From: RYN-230 sp963813975
Lineage (GTDB): Bacteria > Actinomycetota > Actinomycetes > Streptosporangiales > Streptosporangiaceae
DNA: 64,000 nucleotides
Assembly (NCBI GenBank): GCA_963813975.1
Contig: CAWFAP010000007.1
Span: 806,001 to 870,000 of the forward strand
Reading direction: 5' to 3'
In this document: piece by piece, positions 32,228 through 40,929 of the stretch
Numbering within the stretch: the stretch's first letter is position 1
Layout: each line of letters opens with the position of its first letter
Position numbers and translations under genes: made by a program
Notes under the pieces: generated by a model
What the model was told of the DNA's origin: nothing
What the model saw: only the letters and a program-made list of their open reading frames with translations
Database searches by the model: none

Positions 32228-33247
32228 TCAGAACGCCTTCACCTCCGCGCCGGCCTGGGCCACGAAACACGCCGCCGCGTGCCGGGGACCCAGCTCCTCC
32301 AGGCCCGGGGTGGCCTGGTGGCACTCCTCGATGGCCAGCGGGCAGCGCCAGCGGAACCGGCATCCCGGGACCGGGTCGATGACCCGCGGCGGCTCGCCGC
32401 GGTCGGTCTCCGCGGTGACGTCCAGCGGGGCCCGCGGATCCGGCACTGCGGACAGCAGCAGCTGCGTGTAGGGGTGCTTTGGCGCCGCGAGCACCTCCTC
32501 CACCGGGCCCGACTCCGCGATCTGGCCCGCGTACATCACGATGAGCCGGTCCGCGATGTACCGTGCGCTGGCGATGTCGTGGGTGATGTACAGGATCGAG
32601 ACCCCTTCCTCGTCGCGCAGCCGGGCCATCAGGTTCAGCAGCCCGATCCGGATCGACACGTCCAGCATGGACACGGGCTCATCAGCCAGGATCAGTTTCG
32701 GCCTCAGGGCCAGGGCCTGGGCGAAGCCGACCCGCTGCCGCTGGCCGCCGCTCAGCTCGTGCGGGTAGCGCTGCAGCACCTCCGCGGCCGGGGCCAGCCC
32801 GACCACGTCGAAGACCCGTTCCGCCTCCGCGCGCCGCTGCTCGGCGGATAGCTCCGGCCGGTGCAGCTTCAGGCCGCGCAGCACGCCGTGCGAGATCCGC
32901 AGCACCGGGTTGATGGAGCTGAACGGGTCCTGGAACACCATCGGGACCAGCCCGGTGTAGTTCAGGGTGTCGGCGCGGGAGCGCAGCTGCGACACCGGCT
33001 GGCCCTGGAAGTAGATATCGCCGCTGGTCGGCTTGTACAGCTTGGCCAGGAGGCGGGCGATGGTGCTCTTGCCGCTGCCGCTCTCCCCGGCCAGGGCGAC
33101 GATCTCCCGTTCCCCGATTTCGAGGCTGACGTCATCGACCGCGTGCAGGGTGCGGCGGGACAGCGCGTTGCCGATCTTGAAGTGCTTGCTGAGTCCCTCG
33201 GTCCGCAGCAGCGGCGCCGCGCCGTCCTGGGCTGACTCGTTACTCAT
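32228..33247 (-). CDS. Opp/Dpp-type ABC transporter ATP-binding protein (OppF-like)
   Basis: 339 residues. Walker A GESGSGKST, signature LSGGQRQRVGFA, Walker B LILADEPVSMLD. The C-terminal region has the family Cys pattern (GCRFRWRCPLAIEECHQ … CFV), which in peptide transporters can hold an iron-sulfur cluster. The gene overlaps the upstream ATPase by 8 nt. Forms the heterodimeric motor of the importer with the next gene. Confidence 0.94.
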   Translation of the reverse strand: MSNESAQDGAAPLLRTEGLSKHFKIGNALSRRTLHAVDDVSLEIGEREIVALAGESGSGKSTIARLLAKLYKPTSGDIYFQGQPVSQLRSRADTLNYTGLVPMVFQDPFSSINPVLRISHGVLRGLKLHRPELSAEQRRAEAERVFDVVGLAPAAEVLQRYPHELSGGQRQRVGFAQALALRPKLILADEPVSMLDVSIRIGLLNLMARLRDEEGVSILYITHDIASARYIADRLIVMYAGQIAESGPVEEVLAAPKHPYTQLLLSAVPDPRAPLDVTAETDRGEPPRVIDPVPGCRFRWRCPLAIEECHQATPGLEELGPRHAAACFVAQAGAEVKAF

Positions 33248-34316
33248 GGCTGCCGCCTTCGTCGGTGGCCACGCTCCCCGCGGGGCCGCCGGCGGCCCCG
33301 CTGCTCACGCTGTCGGCGGGGGAGCCGGGGGCGGGGGTCCCGTTGCGGAGGTCTTGATCTGGACTGTGCAGGAGACAGCGGACCTGTACCGGGCCGGCTT
33401 CGTACAGCGCAGGCGGCGTGGTCCGGCATTGGTCCATGACCTTGGGGCAGCGCGGCGCGAACCGGCAGCCCGCCGGGGGCCGCGCCAGGTCGGGCGGGGC
33501 GCCCGGGATGCCGGTCAGCGGCAGCCGGGGCCCGCGGATCGAGGGGAACGCCTCCAGCAGCCCGGTGCTGTACGGGTGCAGCGGGGCGTCGAAGACCTGC
33601 CGGGTCGGCCCGAACTCGGCGACCTGCCCGGCGTACATCACCATCAGCCGGTCGGAGAAGTGGCTGACCAGGGACATGTCGTGAGTGACGAAGATGATCG
33701 CGAAGCCGAGCCGCTGCTGCAGGTCCTTGATCTGCACCATCAGCGAGCGCTGCGCCACCACGTCCAGCGCGGAGGTCGGCTCGTCCATGATGACCAGGTC
33801 CGGGGTGAACAGCATGGCCATCGCGATCATGGATCGCTGGCGCATCCCGCCGGACAGCTGGTGCGGGTAGCTCTTGAGGTGCACCGGGTCGATGCCGACC
33901 ATCCGGAGCACCTCGGCGGACCGCTCCGCGATCTCGGCTTTGGACGTCACGCCGTGCGCCCGCATCGCGTCCCTGAATTGCGAGCCGATCGACTTGACCG
34001 GGTTGAGCGCGTTCATCGCGCTCTGCATGACGACGGACAGGTCCTTCCAGCGCACCGCGGCGAGCTGGGCGTCGGTCAGCCCGACCATGCTGCGGCCCTG
34101 GAAGGTCACGCTGCCGCCGGTGATCTCGGCCGGCGGGGCCAGCAGCTGGGCGATCGCGAACAGCAGGGTCGACTTGCCGCAGCCGGACTCGCCGACCACG
34201 CCGATGAACTCCCCGGGGCCCAGGTCGAAGCTCACGTCCTCGACCGCGCGGACCGCGCCGCGTTCCATCGCGTACTCCACGGTCAGGCCGCTGACCTGCA
34301 GGATCGGGTCAGGCAC
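33240..34316 (-). CDS. Opp/Dpp-type ABC transporter ATP-binding protein (OppD-like)
   Basis: 358 residues. Walker A GESGCGKSTL, signature LSGGMRQRSMIA, Walker B LVIMDEPTSALD. The Cys motif GCRFAPRCPKVMDQC…RCLL is complete. It overlaps the permease gene upstream and the second ATPase gene downstream by 8 nt each. Partner of the OppF-like subunit. Confidence 0.94.
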   Translation of the reverse strand: MPDPILQVSGLTVEYAMERGAVRAVEDVSFDLGPGEFIGVVGESGCGKSTLLFAIAQLLAPPAEITGGSVTFQGRSMVGLTDAQLAAVRWKDLSVVMQSAMNALNPVKSIGSQFRDAMRAHGVTSKAEIAERSAEVLRMVGIDPVHLKSYPHQLSGGMRQRSMIAMAMLFTPDLVIMDEPTSALDVVAQRSLMVQIKDLQQRLGFAIIFVTHDMSLVSHFSDRLMVMYAGQVAEFGPTRQVFDAPLHPYSTGLLEAFPSIRGPRLPLTGIPGAPPDLARPPAGCRFAPRCPKVMDQCRTTPPALYEAGPVQVRCLLHSPDQDLRNGTPAPGSPADSVSSGAAGGPAGSVATDEGGSHE

Positions 34317-35289
34317 GGGTCACCCGCTTCCTTCGCACCGGCCGCAGCGCGGGGTTGCCGATCTCGTCGAAGGCGTAGTTGAGCAGGGCGAACGCGGCCC
34401 CGAGCGCAGCGATGCAGGCACCCGGGGCGAGCGCCCACATGGGCTGGCCCGTCTGCAGCGCCGCGTTGTTCTGCGCCCAGTAGAGCATCGTCCCCCAGCT
34501 CTGCGTGTTCGGGTCGCCCAGGCCGATGAACTGCAGGCTGGACGCGAACAGCACCGCGTACAGCGCGTTGGTCAGGAAGGCCGCCACGATCAGCGAGGTC
34601 ATCGTGGGGATGACCTCCACCACGATGATGTACAGCCGCCGCTCGCCGCGGACCCGGGCCGCCTCCAGGAAGTCCCGGTTCCGCAGCGACAGCGCCTGCG
34701 AGCGCAGCTGCCGGGCGGTATAGGACCAGCTGGTCACCGTGATCACCAGGATGAGCACCAGCGTGCCGCCGCCGTGCGCGTACCCGGCGATGATGATCAG
34801 CAGCGGGAACAGCGGGATGACCAGCAGCACATCGGTGAGCAGGCTCAGCGAGCCGTCCCACAGGCCGCCCAGATAGGCCGCGGCCACGCCGATCAGGACC
34901 GCGATCCCGGTCGCGGCCAGGCCGACCACGAACGCGATGATCATCACGTTGCGGGTCCCGTAGACCAGCTGGGCCCACATGTCCTGGCCATACGCGGTCG
35001 TGCCGAGCAGGTGGGCGCTGGACACGCCCAGTTTCGGGGCGTAGGCGTCCGCGCTGGGGCTGTCCTTCGCGATCACCCCGGGGAACAGCGCGGCGAACAG
35101 GAAGACCAGCAGCAGCACGGTGCCCGTGGCCGCCTTGCGGTTGTGCCGGATCGCACGGCCCATCCGGGCCAGCGCGTGGTCGGCCGGCGGCCGCGACCGC
35201 CCGGCGCCGGCCATGGGGCCGGGCTCGGTACCGGCCAGCCGACCGGGGGCGTCGGGGGCGGTGGGCAACCCGGAAATCGGCATGGACAT
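34309..35289 (-). CDS. ABC transporter permease (DppC/OppC-like)
   Basis: 326 residues. Six membrane helices, beginning at ~50 (TGTVLLLVFLFAALFPGVIA). The EAA-type coupling loop reads RNRDFLEAARVRGERRL. A Pro/Gly-rich N-terminal ~40 residues are cytoplasmic. It is separated from the DppB-like gene by 2 nt and overlaps the ATPase by 8 nt, so all are co-transcribed. Confidence 0.93.
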   Translation of the reverse strand: MSMPISGLPTAPDAPGRLAGTEPGPMAGAGRSRPPADHALARMGRAIRHNRKAATGTVLLLVFLFAALFPGVIAKDSPSADAYAPKLGVSSAHLLGTTAYGQDMWAQLVYGTRNVMIIAFVVGLAATGIAVLIGVAAAYLGGLWDGSLSLLTDVLLVIPLFPLLIIIAGYAHGGGTLVLILVITVTSWSYTARQLRSQALSLRNRDFLEAARVRGERRLYIIVVEVIPTMTSLIVAAFLTNALYAVLFASSLQFIGLGDPNTQSWGTMLYWAQNNAALQTGQPMWALAPGACIAALGAAFALLNYAFDEIGNPALRPVRRKRVTRA

Positions 35290-35291
35290 GG

Positions 35292-36278
35292 CTACCCCGC
35301 CGTCCTCGTGCGCGGGTCGAGCAGTGCGGTGGCGATGTCGGCGAGCAGGATGGCGAAGAGCACCGCGACGGTGATGAGCAGGAACAGGGCCTGCTCCAGC
35401 GGGTAGTCCTCGCCCTGCACGGCCTGCAGCAGCAGGTAGCCGACCCCCGGGTAGTTGAACACGTACTCGATGAGGATCGCGCCGCTGACCACGAACCCCA
35501 GCGACATGGCGAAGCCGGTCAGGTTGGGCAGGATCGCGTTGCGGGCCGCGTAGTCAGTCATGATCCGCCGTCCGGGCAGCCCCTTGGCCCGGGCCATCCG
35601 CACGTAGTCCTCGGCCAGGGTAGTGATCATCGTGTTCCGCATGGTCAGGATCCAGGTGCCGATCGTGGTGATCAGCAGCGCGATTGCGGGCAGTACCGCG
35701 TGCGAGAGCACGTCCTGGAAGAAGGTCAGGTTAAGGCCGGGGCTGTCGGTGGACACGTAGTAGCCGCCCTGGGTGGGCAGCCAGCCCAGCGTGATCCCGA
35801 AGATCAGCACGAGCACCATGCCCATCCAGAAGTACGGGATCGCGGAGGTGATCACGAACACCGGCGGCACGACACTGTCCAGCCGCCCGCCGCGCCGCCA
35901 GGCGGACACGATGCCCAGGCCGGTGCCGAGCAGGAAGGCCAGGATCGTAACGATGCCGACCAGGCCGAGCGTCCACCAGATGGCGCTGCCGATGACCGAG
36001 GTGACCGACTCCGGGTAGAAGTCCAGCGACGGCCCGAAGTTGCCGGTGAAGACCTGGTGCAGGTAGCTGAAGTACTGGGCGATCAGGCCCTTCTGCGTGT
36101 TGACCCCGAACAGGACCTCCAGGGCGTGCAGGGTGCCGGGGCCGAGCTGCCCATGGAACTTGCTCAGCATGGCCAGCGCGGGGTTCCCCGGCATCAGCCG
36201 GGGGAGCAGGAAGTTGAGGGTCAGCGCCGCCCACAGCGTGAGCACGAAGAAGCCGAGGCGGCGCAGCGCGAACCTCAA
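35292..36278 (-). CDS. ABC transporter permease (DppB/OppB-like)
   Basis: 328 residues. It begins with the family-typical LGFFVLTLWAALTLNFLLPRLMPGNP and has six membrane helices. The coupling loop is EDYVRMARAKGLPGRRI. The hydrophobic C-terminal end (LFLLITVAVLFAILLADIATAL) is normal for the family. It follows the binding-lipoprotein gene after a hairpin, which should lower its expression relative to that protein. Confidence 0.93.
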   Translation of the reverse strand: MRFALRRLGFFVLTLWAALTLNFLLPRLMPGNPALAMLSKFHGQLGPGTLHALEVLFGVNTQKGLIAQYFSYLHQVFTGNFGPSLDFYPESVTSVIGSAIWWTLGLVGIVTILAFLLGTGLGIVSAWRRGGRLDSVVPPVFVITSAIPYFWMGMVLVLIFGITLGWLPTQGGYYVSTDSPGLNLTFFQDVLSHAVLPAIALLITTIGTWILTMRNTMITTLAEDYVRMARAKGLPGRRIMTDYAARNAILPNLTGFAMSLGFVVSGAILIEYVFNYPGVGYLLLQAVQGEDYPLEQALFLLITVAVLFAILLADIATALLDPRTRTAG

Positions 36279-36382
36279 GCCCGTCTCCTCGTCCTCATGA
36301 TCTGCTCCTCATCCGTCTCGTCGGTCTCGTCCCCGGTGCCCTGTCCGCGGCCCGGCGGGCCGGCGGGGCCCAGGACCGGGTG

Positions 36383-36417
36383 GTGCGTGCCCGGGGGACT
36401 GGCCCCCGGGCACGCAC
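36383..36417 (-). terminator. 15-bp perfect hairpin between binding protein and permease genes
   Basis: Arms 36383–36397 (gtgcgtgcccggggg) and 36403–36417 are exact complements with a 5-nt loop. The hairpin directly follows the binding-lipoprotein stop at 36422, inside the operon. Intra-operon hairpins at this place commonly stabilise or terminate the upstream mRNA, giving an excess of binding protein. Confidence 0.75.
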
Positions 36418-36421
36418 CCGG

Positions 36422-38098
36422 TCACTTCGACCGCAGGTGCAGCAGTACCTGCTCCATGTCCGGATACGCATAGGCAGCCGGCTGGGCGTAGGGGTTGCTG
36501 GGCGTCGGCCAGCCGGTGAGCGACGAGTCGTTGTACTGGTACCAGTCCACCGCCTGAACCACCGGGATGATGGGCAGCTGGGACAGCATGACCTGCTCTA
36601 CCTGGCCGATGATCGCATGCTGCTGCGTCACCGATGTGGACGTCGCGTACTGGGTGAACAGCTTGTCCACGGCCGGGTTGATGTATCGCTCATAGTTGGT
36701 CGCCGCCGTCTTGCCGATCGGGGCGGTGCCCGCCGAGTCCAGCCAGTTCCGCAGCTCGTAATACGGGCTCGGGCCGAAGGTCTGCTGGTCGTAGTAGGCG
36801 AGCTGGTACTTGCCGGTGTAGATGGCCGCGGTGAAGTCGGTGTTGGTCAGGTTGTCCGGCGTCACCTGGATGCCGACCGCCTTGAGGTCCTGGGCGACTA
36901 CCTGCATCGAGGCGACCCAGTCGGAGTAGTCGCCGATGTTGATGACGGAGAAGGACAGCTTCTGGCCCTTCGAATTGACCATGATGCCGTCGGAGCCCAT
37001 GTGGAACCCGGCCGAGGCCAGGATCTGCTTCGCCTTCGCCGGGTTGTAGGTGTAGCTGTACCTGCCGGTCACCGACTGGTCGAGCCAGCTGGAGAACGTC
37101 GGCGTGACGATACCCGACTGGTTCGCGGGCGGCTCATATCCGGACTCGCCGATCGAGGAGACCTTCCCCCGGTCGATCGCGTACGACATGGCCTGGCGGA
37201 CCTTGACGTTCTTGAGCAAGGAGTTCGTCAGGTTCGGCACCAGCGAGACGTTCACGGTCGGCGGGAACCAGTAGTGGAAGTTGGGGCTCTTCGCCGTGTA
37301 GAACGACTTGATGCTCGGGATGTACTGCGAACCCCACTGCGCCTGGCCGTTCGCCAGCTGGTCGTTGGCCGTGTTGTTGCTGGTGAAGGCCGGATACTGC
37401 ACCTTGCTGACCTTCGGCAGGCCGGGCTGCCAGTAGTGCGGGTTGGCGGTGTAGGTGATGTTCTGCTTGGTGCACGGGTTCACCTTGTAGGGGCCGGTGC
37501 CCACCGGGTTGCTGTCCGCGAACGACACCGGGTTGCCGACCTTCGACCAGACGTGCTGCGGGACGATCGGCGTCTGTCCGGCGATGTAGTAGAAGGCCGG
37601 CACGGCCGGGTGCTTGAACTTCATGACCACCTGGTTGGAGCCGGACTGGGTCACGCTGGACAGCACCGCCCAGTCCCCGGTCAGGTCCAGGGCCGGGTTC
37701 TTCTTGATCAGGTTGAACGTGTACACCACATCCGCGGCCGTCATCGGGGTCCCGTCGCTGAACTTGACGCCGTTGCGGATGGTGAACGTCAGCGAGGTGT
37801 TCCCTGACCCCCACTTCCAGGAGGTCGCCAGCATGGGTGTGGTCTTGCCGTTCTGCAGCGCGTTGACGTAGACCAGTGGCTCGTAGACGAACCCCACCGA
37901 CAGCAGGGTGTCCGACCCGTTGAACGGGCTGAAGTTGCAGGTCCAGAGGGCGCCGTTCTCGTTGGAGATGGTGACGGCGTTCGTTGCCTTGGTCGTGCCG
38001 CCGCCGCTGTTGCCACTGCCACCGCCCTTGCCGGCGCTGCAGGCGGCCGCGAGGACGCCGACCGCGACGAGGGCCCCGATTGCCTTGAGGCGTCTCAT
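36422..38098 (-). CDS. family 5 extracellular solute-binding lipoprotein
   Basis: 558 residues. Lipoprotein signal with lipobox LAAAC (Cys20) and a Gly/Ser-rich tether, then the long SBP_bac_5 domain (e.g. TFTIRNGVKFSDGTPMTAADVVYTF split over ~105–130, NPVGTGPYKV, VRQAMSYAIDRG). Family 5 proteins bind peptides, but some bind oligosaccharides such as cellobiose. The kinases and GH4 enzyme in the operon favour a sugar ligand. ATG overlaps the ROK kinase stop (ATGA). Confidence 0.92.
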   Translation of the reverse strand: MRRLKAIGALVAVGVLAAACSAGKGGGSGNSGGGTTKATNAVTISNENGALWTCNFSPFNGSDTLLSVGFVYEPLVYVNALQNGKTTPMLATSWKWGSGNTSLTFTIRNGVKFSDGTPMTAADVVYTFNLIKKNPALDLTGDWAVLSSVTQSGSNQVVMKFKHPAVPAFYYIAGQTPIVPQHVWSKVGNPVSFADSNPVGTGPYKVNPCTKQNITYTANPHYWQPGLPKVSKVQYPAFTSNNTANDQLANGQAQWGSQYIPSIKSFYTAKSPNFHYWFPPTVNVSLVPNLTNSLLKNVKVRQAMSYAIDRGKVSSIGESGYEPPANQSGIVTPTFSSWLDQSVTGRYSYTYNPAKAKQILASAGFHMGSDGIMVNSKGQKLSFSVINIGDYSDWVASMQVVAQDLKAVGIQVTPDNLTNTDFTAAIYTGKYQLAYYDQQTFGPSPYYELRNWLDSAGTAPIGKTAATNYERYINPAVDKLFTQYATSTSVTQQHAIIGQVEQVMLSQLPIIPVVQAVDWYQYNDSSLTGWPTPSNPYAQPAAYAYPDMEQVLLHLRSK

Positions 38099-39264
38099 GA
38101 CTGAAGCCTTTCGGTGAGTGAATGCGAAGGTTGGGTTACCGGGGCGCCGTCGATGGCGCCATCTGCCCGGGCGGAGTCCGTCCGGGCGTTATCTGCGTGA
38201 GCGTTGCCTGCGGTGGGGGCTCTACCTGCCTGGGTGGCAGTGCCTGCCTGGGTGGCAGTGCCTGCTTGGGTAGCGGTGCTGCTTGTTTGGGTCGCGCTGT
38301 CCGCTTGGGTGGCGGTGCCTGCTTCGGGGGCGGTCTCTGCTCCGCCCGCCAGGCCGTCGAGGCTGATGTCCGCCCCGGCGGCGTCCGCGGCCAGGGCCAC
38401 CGCGCCGATCAGTGGGGCGTCGGCGGGGAAGCGGGCGGCGACAAGTTCGGGCGGGAACGGGGTGCCCGCCCGCAGCGCCTGCTCCAGGCCGGGCCGCAGC
38501 CGCTCCCAGGACTGGACCAGGCCGCCGCCCACCGCGATCCGGGCCGGGTTCACGCTGATCGCCAGGTTGACCACGTGAAAGGCCAGTTCGGTGACGAAGT
38601 CGCTGACCAGGCGGTTCAGTCCCGGCTCGGCGGCGGCCGCGCCGAAGACGTCGGCGGCCGCCATCGACTCGGGCGCCCGCCGGGCCAGGGCCTGGCCGCT
38701 GATCATGTCCTCCAGCGGTACCCGGGCGCCGAGCGGGAGGCCCACATCAGACAGGGCGCGCAGGTTATAGCCGATCTCGCCGGCGGCGCCATCGGCGCCT
38801 ACCACGACCTGGCCGCCGATGACCAGCGCGGTGGACAGCCCGGTGCCCAGGTTCAGGTAGATGGCCGGGTCATAACCGGCCAGCGCGCCCCAGCGCACCT
38901 CGGCCTGGGCCGCCGCCTTGGCGTCGGTGGCCATCCGGATCGCCGTGCCGGGGAACGCGGCGCGCAGTTCGCGGCCGAGCGGAAGGTCACCCCAGCCGTG
39001 GATGGCGGGGGCCAGGTCCACCCGGTCCTCGAACGGGATCCCGAACGTCGCGACGCCCACGGCGGCGAGGGTGGCACCGGGTGCCGCGCGGTCCAGCAAA
39101 TCGCGGGCGGCCTGCACGCCCCGGCCGAAGCTGGCCCGGGCGCCGAGTTCGCCGCCGCTGGCCACCGTGGCCGAGCCCAGCCGGGTCCCGTCCAGACTGC
39201 AGACCGCGACGGCGATCTTCGTGCCGCCGAAGTCGAGCCCGAGAATGACGGGAGACCGGAGCAT
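38095..39264 (-). CDS. ROK-family sugar kinase with repetitive tail
   Basis: 389 residues, first gene of the operon. ATP motif GLDFGGTKIAVAV, catalytic region MATDAKAAAQAE (Asp), LNLGTGLSTALVIGG and VGGGLVQSWERL fit the ROK family. The zinc CxCGxxGC motif usual in glucokinases is absent. The last ~80 residues are Thr/Gln/Ala-rich repeats (ATQAGT), probably disordered. It could phosphorylate glucose released by the GH4 enzyme or, like BglK enzymes of the ROK family, the intact beta-glucoside. Confidence 0.9.
   Translation of the reverse strand: MLRSPVILGLDFGGTKIAVAVCSLDGTRLGSATVASGGELGARASFGRGVQAARDLLDRAAPGATLAAVGVATFGIPFEDRVDLAPAIHGWGDLPLGRELRAAFPGTAIRMATDAKAAAQAEVRWGALAGYDPAIYLNLGTGLSTALVIGGQVVVGADGAAGEIGYNLRALSDVGLPLGARVPLEDMISGQALARRAPESMAAADVFGAAAAEPGLNRLVSDFVTELAFHVVNLAISVNPARIAVGGGLVQSWERLRPGLEQALRAGTPFPPELVAARFPADAPLIGAVALAADAAGADISLDGLAGGAETAPEAGTATQADSATQTSSTATQAGTATQAGTATQAGRAPTAGNAHADNARTDSARADGAIDGAPVTQPSHSLTERLQS
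38219..38330 (-). repeat. degenerate 18-bp tandem repeat in the ROK kinase tail
   Basis: About six units related to gcctgcctgggtggcagt. On the coding strand they encode Ala-Thr-Gln-Ala-Gly-Thr-type hexapeptides. Units nearest 38230–38270 are almost identical and others have diverged. Confidence 0.8.
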
Positions 39265-39313
39265 GGCGCCTGCCTGGGATAACTCAGCCGATACGAGGGT
39301 CTTGCGGAAGATT

Positions 39314-39332
39314 GTTAGGACAGTATCCTAAC
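39314..39332. promoter_or_regulatory. GTTAGGA–N5–TCCTAAC dyad, probable ROK repressor operator
   Basis: A perfect 19-bp inverted repeat (7-bp arms, spacer CAGTA) lies 50 bp upstream of the ROK kinase start (39264), the first gene of the sugar operon, and 271 bp upstream of the divergent ROK repressor. Local AT content is high, as for a promoter. ROK repressors of actinomycetes bind TTAGGA/TCCTAA-like dyads, so this is the likely control point. Confidence 0.7.
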
Positions 39333-39480
39333 TATCTAGGGGCCACAAGCCCGCTCTGCGAAGTTCGTCCGGCCACCCGTCCGGGGCACCACCCGAGGGC
39401 TGCCGGGCGGGTCAGCCCGGCCGGATTCTGGTTGGCCCCGCCGTGCCGGCGGGGCAGTTCCTGTGGTGCGGCCGGACCAT

Positions 39481-39596
39481 TCTTGCCGTGTGCCGGTTGG
39501 TCTTGCCGTGTGCCGGACGGTCTTGCCGTGGTGCCGGACGGCCGACGGGTTTTTCGCAGTGATGCGGGACGATGGTGCGGGACGATGGTGCGGGAG
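39481..39596. repeat. two short tandem arrays upstream of the ROK repressor
   Basis: Array 1 is three 20–21-bp units of tcttgccgtgtgccggacgg (39481–39541). Array 2 is two to three units of gatggtgcgggac (39561–39596), ending at the ribosome-binding region. They occupy the repressor leader and could influence its expression through copy number; no dyad is evident in them. Confidence 0.7.
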
Positions 39597-39602
39597 GTGG
39601 CA

Positions 39603-40880
39603 GTGACAGTGATGTCGGCCGGCGGGCTGGATGGCGCAACGCCCGGCGTGGCCGGCTCGCTGTCGGCGGCGCGCCCCCCGCTCATCCGGGCCATGAACGA
39701 GCAGCTGCTGCTTGGCCACATCCGGGACGTGGGCCCCCTCTCCCGCGCGGACCTGGCCCGGCAGTCGGGGCTGTCCAAGCCGACCGTCTCGCTGGCGCTG
39801 GCCGCACTCGAGCGGGCCGGCCTGGTGCGCGAGGCCGGGCAGCGGACCGGGGTGCCCGGGCGGTCCGCCCGGCTCTACGAGGTCCGCCCGGAAGCGGGGT
39901 ACGTGCTGGGCCTCGACATCGGGCACAAATACGTGCGGGGTGCCCTCGCCGACCTGGCCGGCGGCATCCTGTCGGCCTCGGCGATCCCCTCCCGGGCGTC
40001 CAGCGTGCACGGCCGGGTCGGCGAGCTCATCCGGCTGGCCGACGAGCTGTGTGCCCACGCCGGGGTCCCGCGGCAGGCCGTCACCCAGGCCGTGATCGGC
40101 AGTCCCGGTGTCTACGACCCACGGCGCAACTCCATGGCCCTGACCGGCGGGCTGCCCGGCTGGGATCGGCCCGCGGTCCTGGCCGAGCTGCGCGCGGCGT
40201 TCGGCCAGTCGCTGGTGGTCGAGAACGACGTGGACGCCGCGGCCCTGGCCGAGCGCACCCACGGGCATGGCCGGGACGCGGACAGCTTCGCGTTCGTCTC
40301 GGTCGGCAGCGGGATCGGCATGGGGCTGGTGGTCGGCGGCCGCCTGCACCGGGGCATGCACGGCGTGGCCGGGGAGATCGCCTACCTGCCGATCAGCGGC
40401 GGCCAGGGCGCCGACCCCGGGGACGCCCGGCGCCGGGGACCGCTGGAAGCGGCGGCCTCCGCCCCGGCCGTGGTCCGCGCCGCGCGGCGCGCCGGCATGC
40501 GGGGCCAGGTCTCCGCGCGCCGGGTGTTCGCGGCGGCCGCCGCCGGGGACGAGCGGGCCGCCGCCGTCGTGGCCGGGGAAGCCGAGCTGGTGGCCCGGGT
40601 GCTCTGCTGCGTGGTGACCATCGTCGACCCGGCCCTGATCGTGCTCGGCGGCGGGGTCGGCCAGGCCCCCGGCTTCGCCGACGCGGTCACCCGGGAACTC
40701 GGGCAGATCGCCCCGGTCATGCCGGAGGTGCGGGTCAGCGCGCTGGGCAGTGACGTCGTGGTGCACGGCTGCCTGGCGGCCGGGGCGGAGCTGGCCTGGA
40801 AGCAGCTCAGCGCGACGCTGCCGGCCGCCCTGGGCCCGGATACCGCCGTGCCCGCCCAGGCCCAGGCCATGAACGGCTGA
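39603..40880 (+). CDS. ROK-family transcriptional repressor (NagC/XylR type)
   Basis: 425 residues from the GTG at 39603, preceded by GGGAGG at 5 nt (ATG 39585 is also in frame). The winged helix is GPLSRADLARQSGLSKPTVS with LERAGLVREAG. The ROK sugar domain follows (LGLDIGHKYVRGALAD, VENDVDAAALAE, GSGIGMGLVVGGRLHRGMHGVAGEI). Zinc cysteines are not evident. It is divergent from the sugar operon, with the 39314 dyad between, so it probably represses that operon until a sugar or sugar phosphate binds. Confidence 0.92.
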   Translation: MTVMSAGGLDGATPGVAGSLSAARPPLIRAMNEQLLLGHIRDVGPLSRADLARQSGLSKPTVSLALAALERAGLVREAGQRTGVPGRSARLYEVRPEAGYVLGLDIGHKYVRGALADLAGGILSASAIPSRASSVHGRVGELIRLADELCAHAGVPRQAVTQAVIGSPGVYDPRRNSMALTGGLPGWDRPAVLAELRAAFGQSLVVENDVDAAALAERTHGHGRDADSFAFVSVGSGIGMGLVVGGRLHRGMHGVAGEIAYLPISGGQGADPGDARRRGPLEAAASAPAVVRAARRAGMRGQVSARRVFAAAAAGDERAAAVVAGEAELVARVLCCVVTIVDPALIVLGGGVGQAPGFADAVTRELGQIAPVMPEVRVSALGSDVVVHGCLAAGAELAWKQLSATLPAALGPDTAVPAQAQAMNG

Positions 40881-40929
40881 GCCGGGCTGGCTGGCGGGCT
40901 GGCTGGGCGGGGCCGGCTGGACGGGCCGG

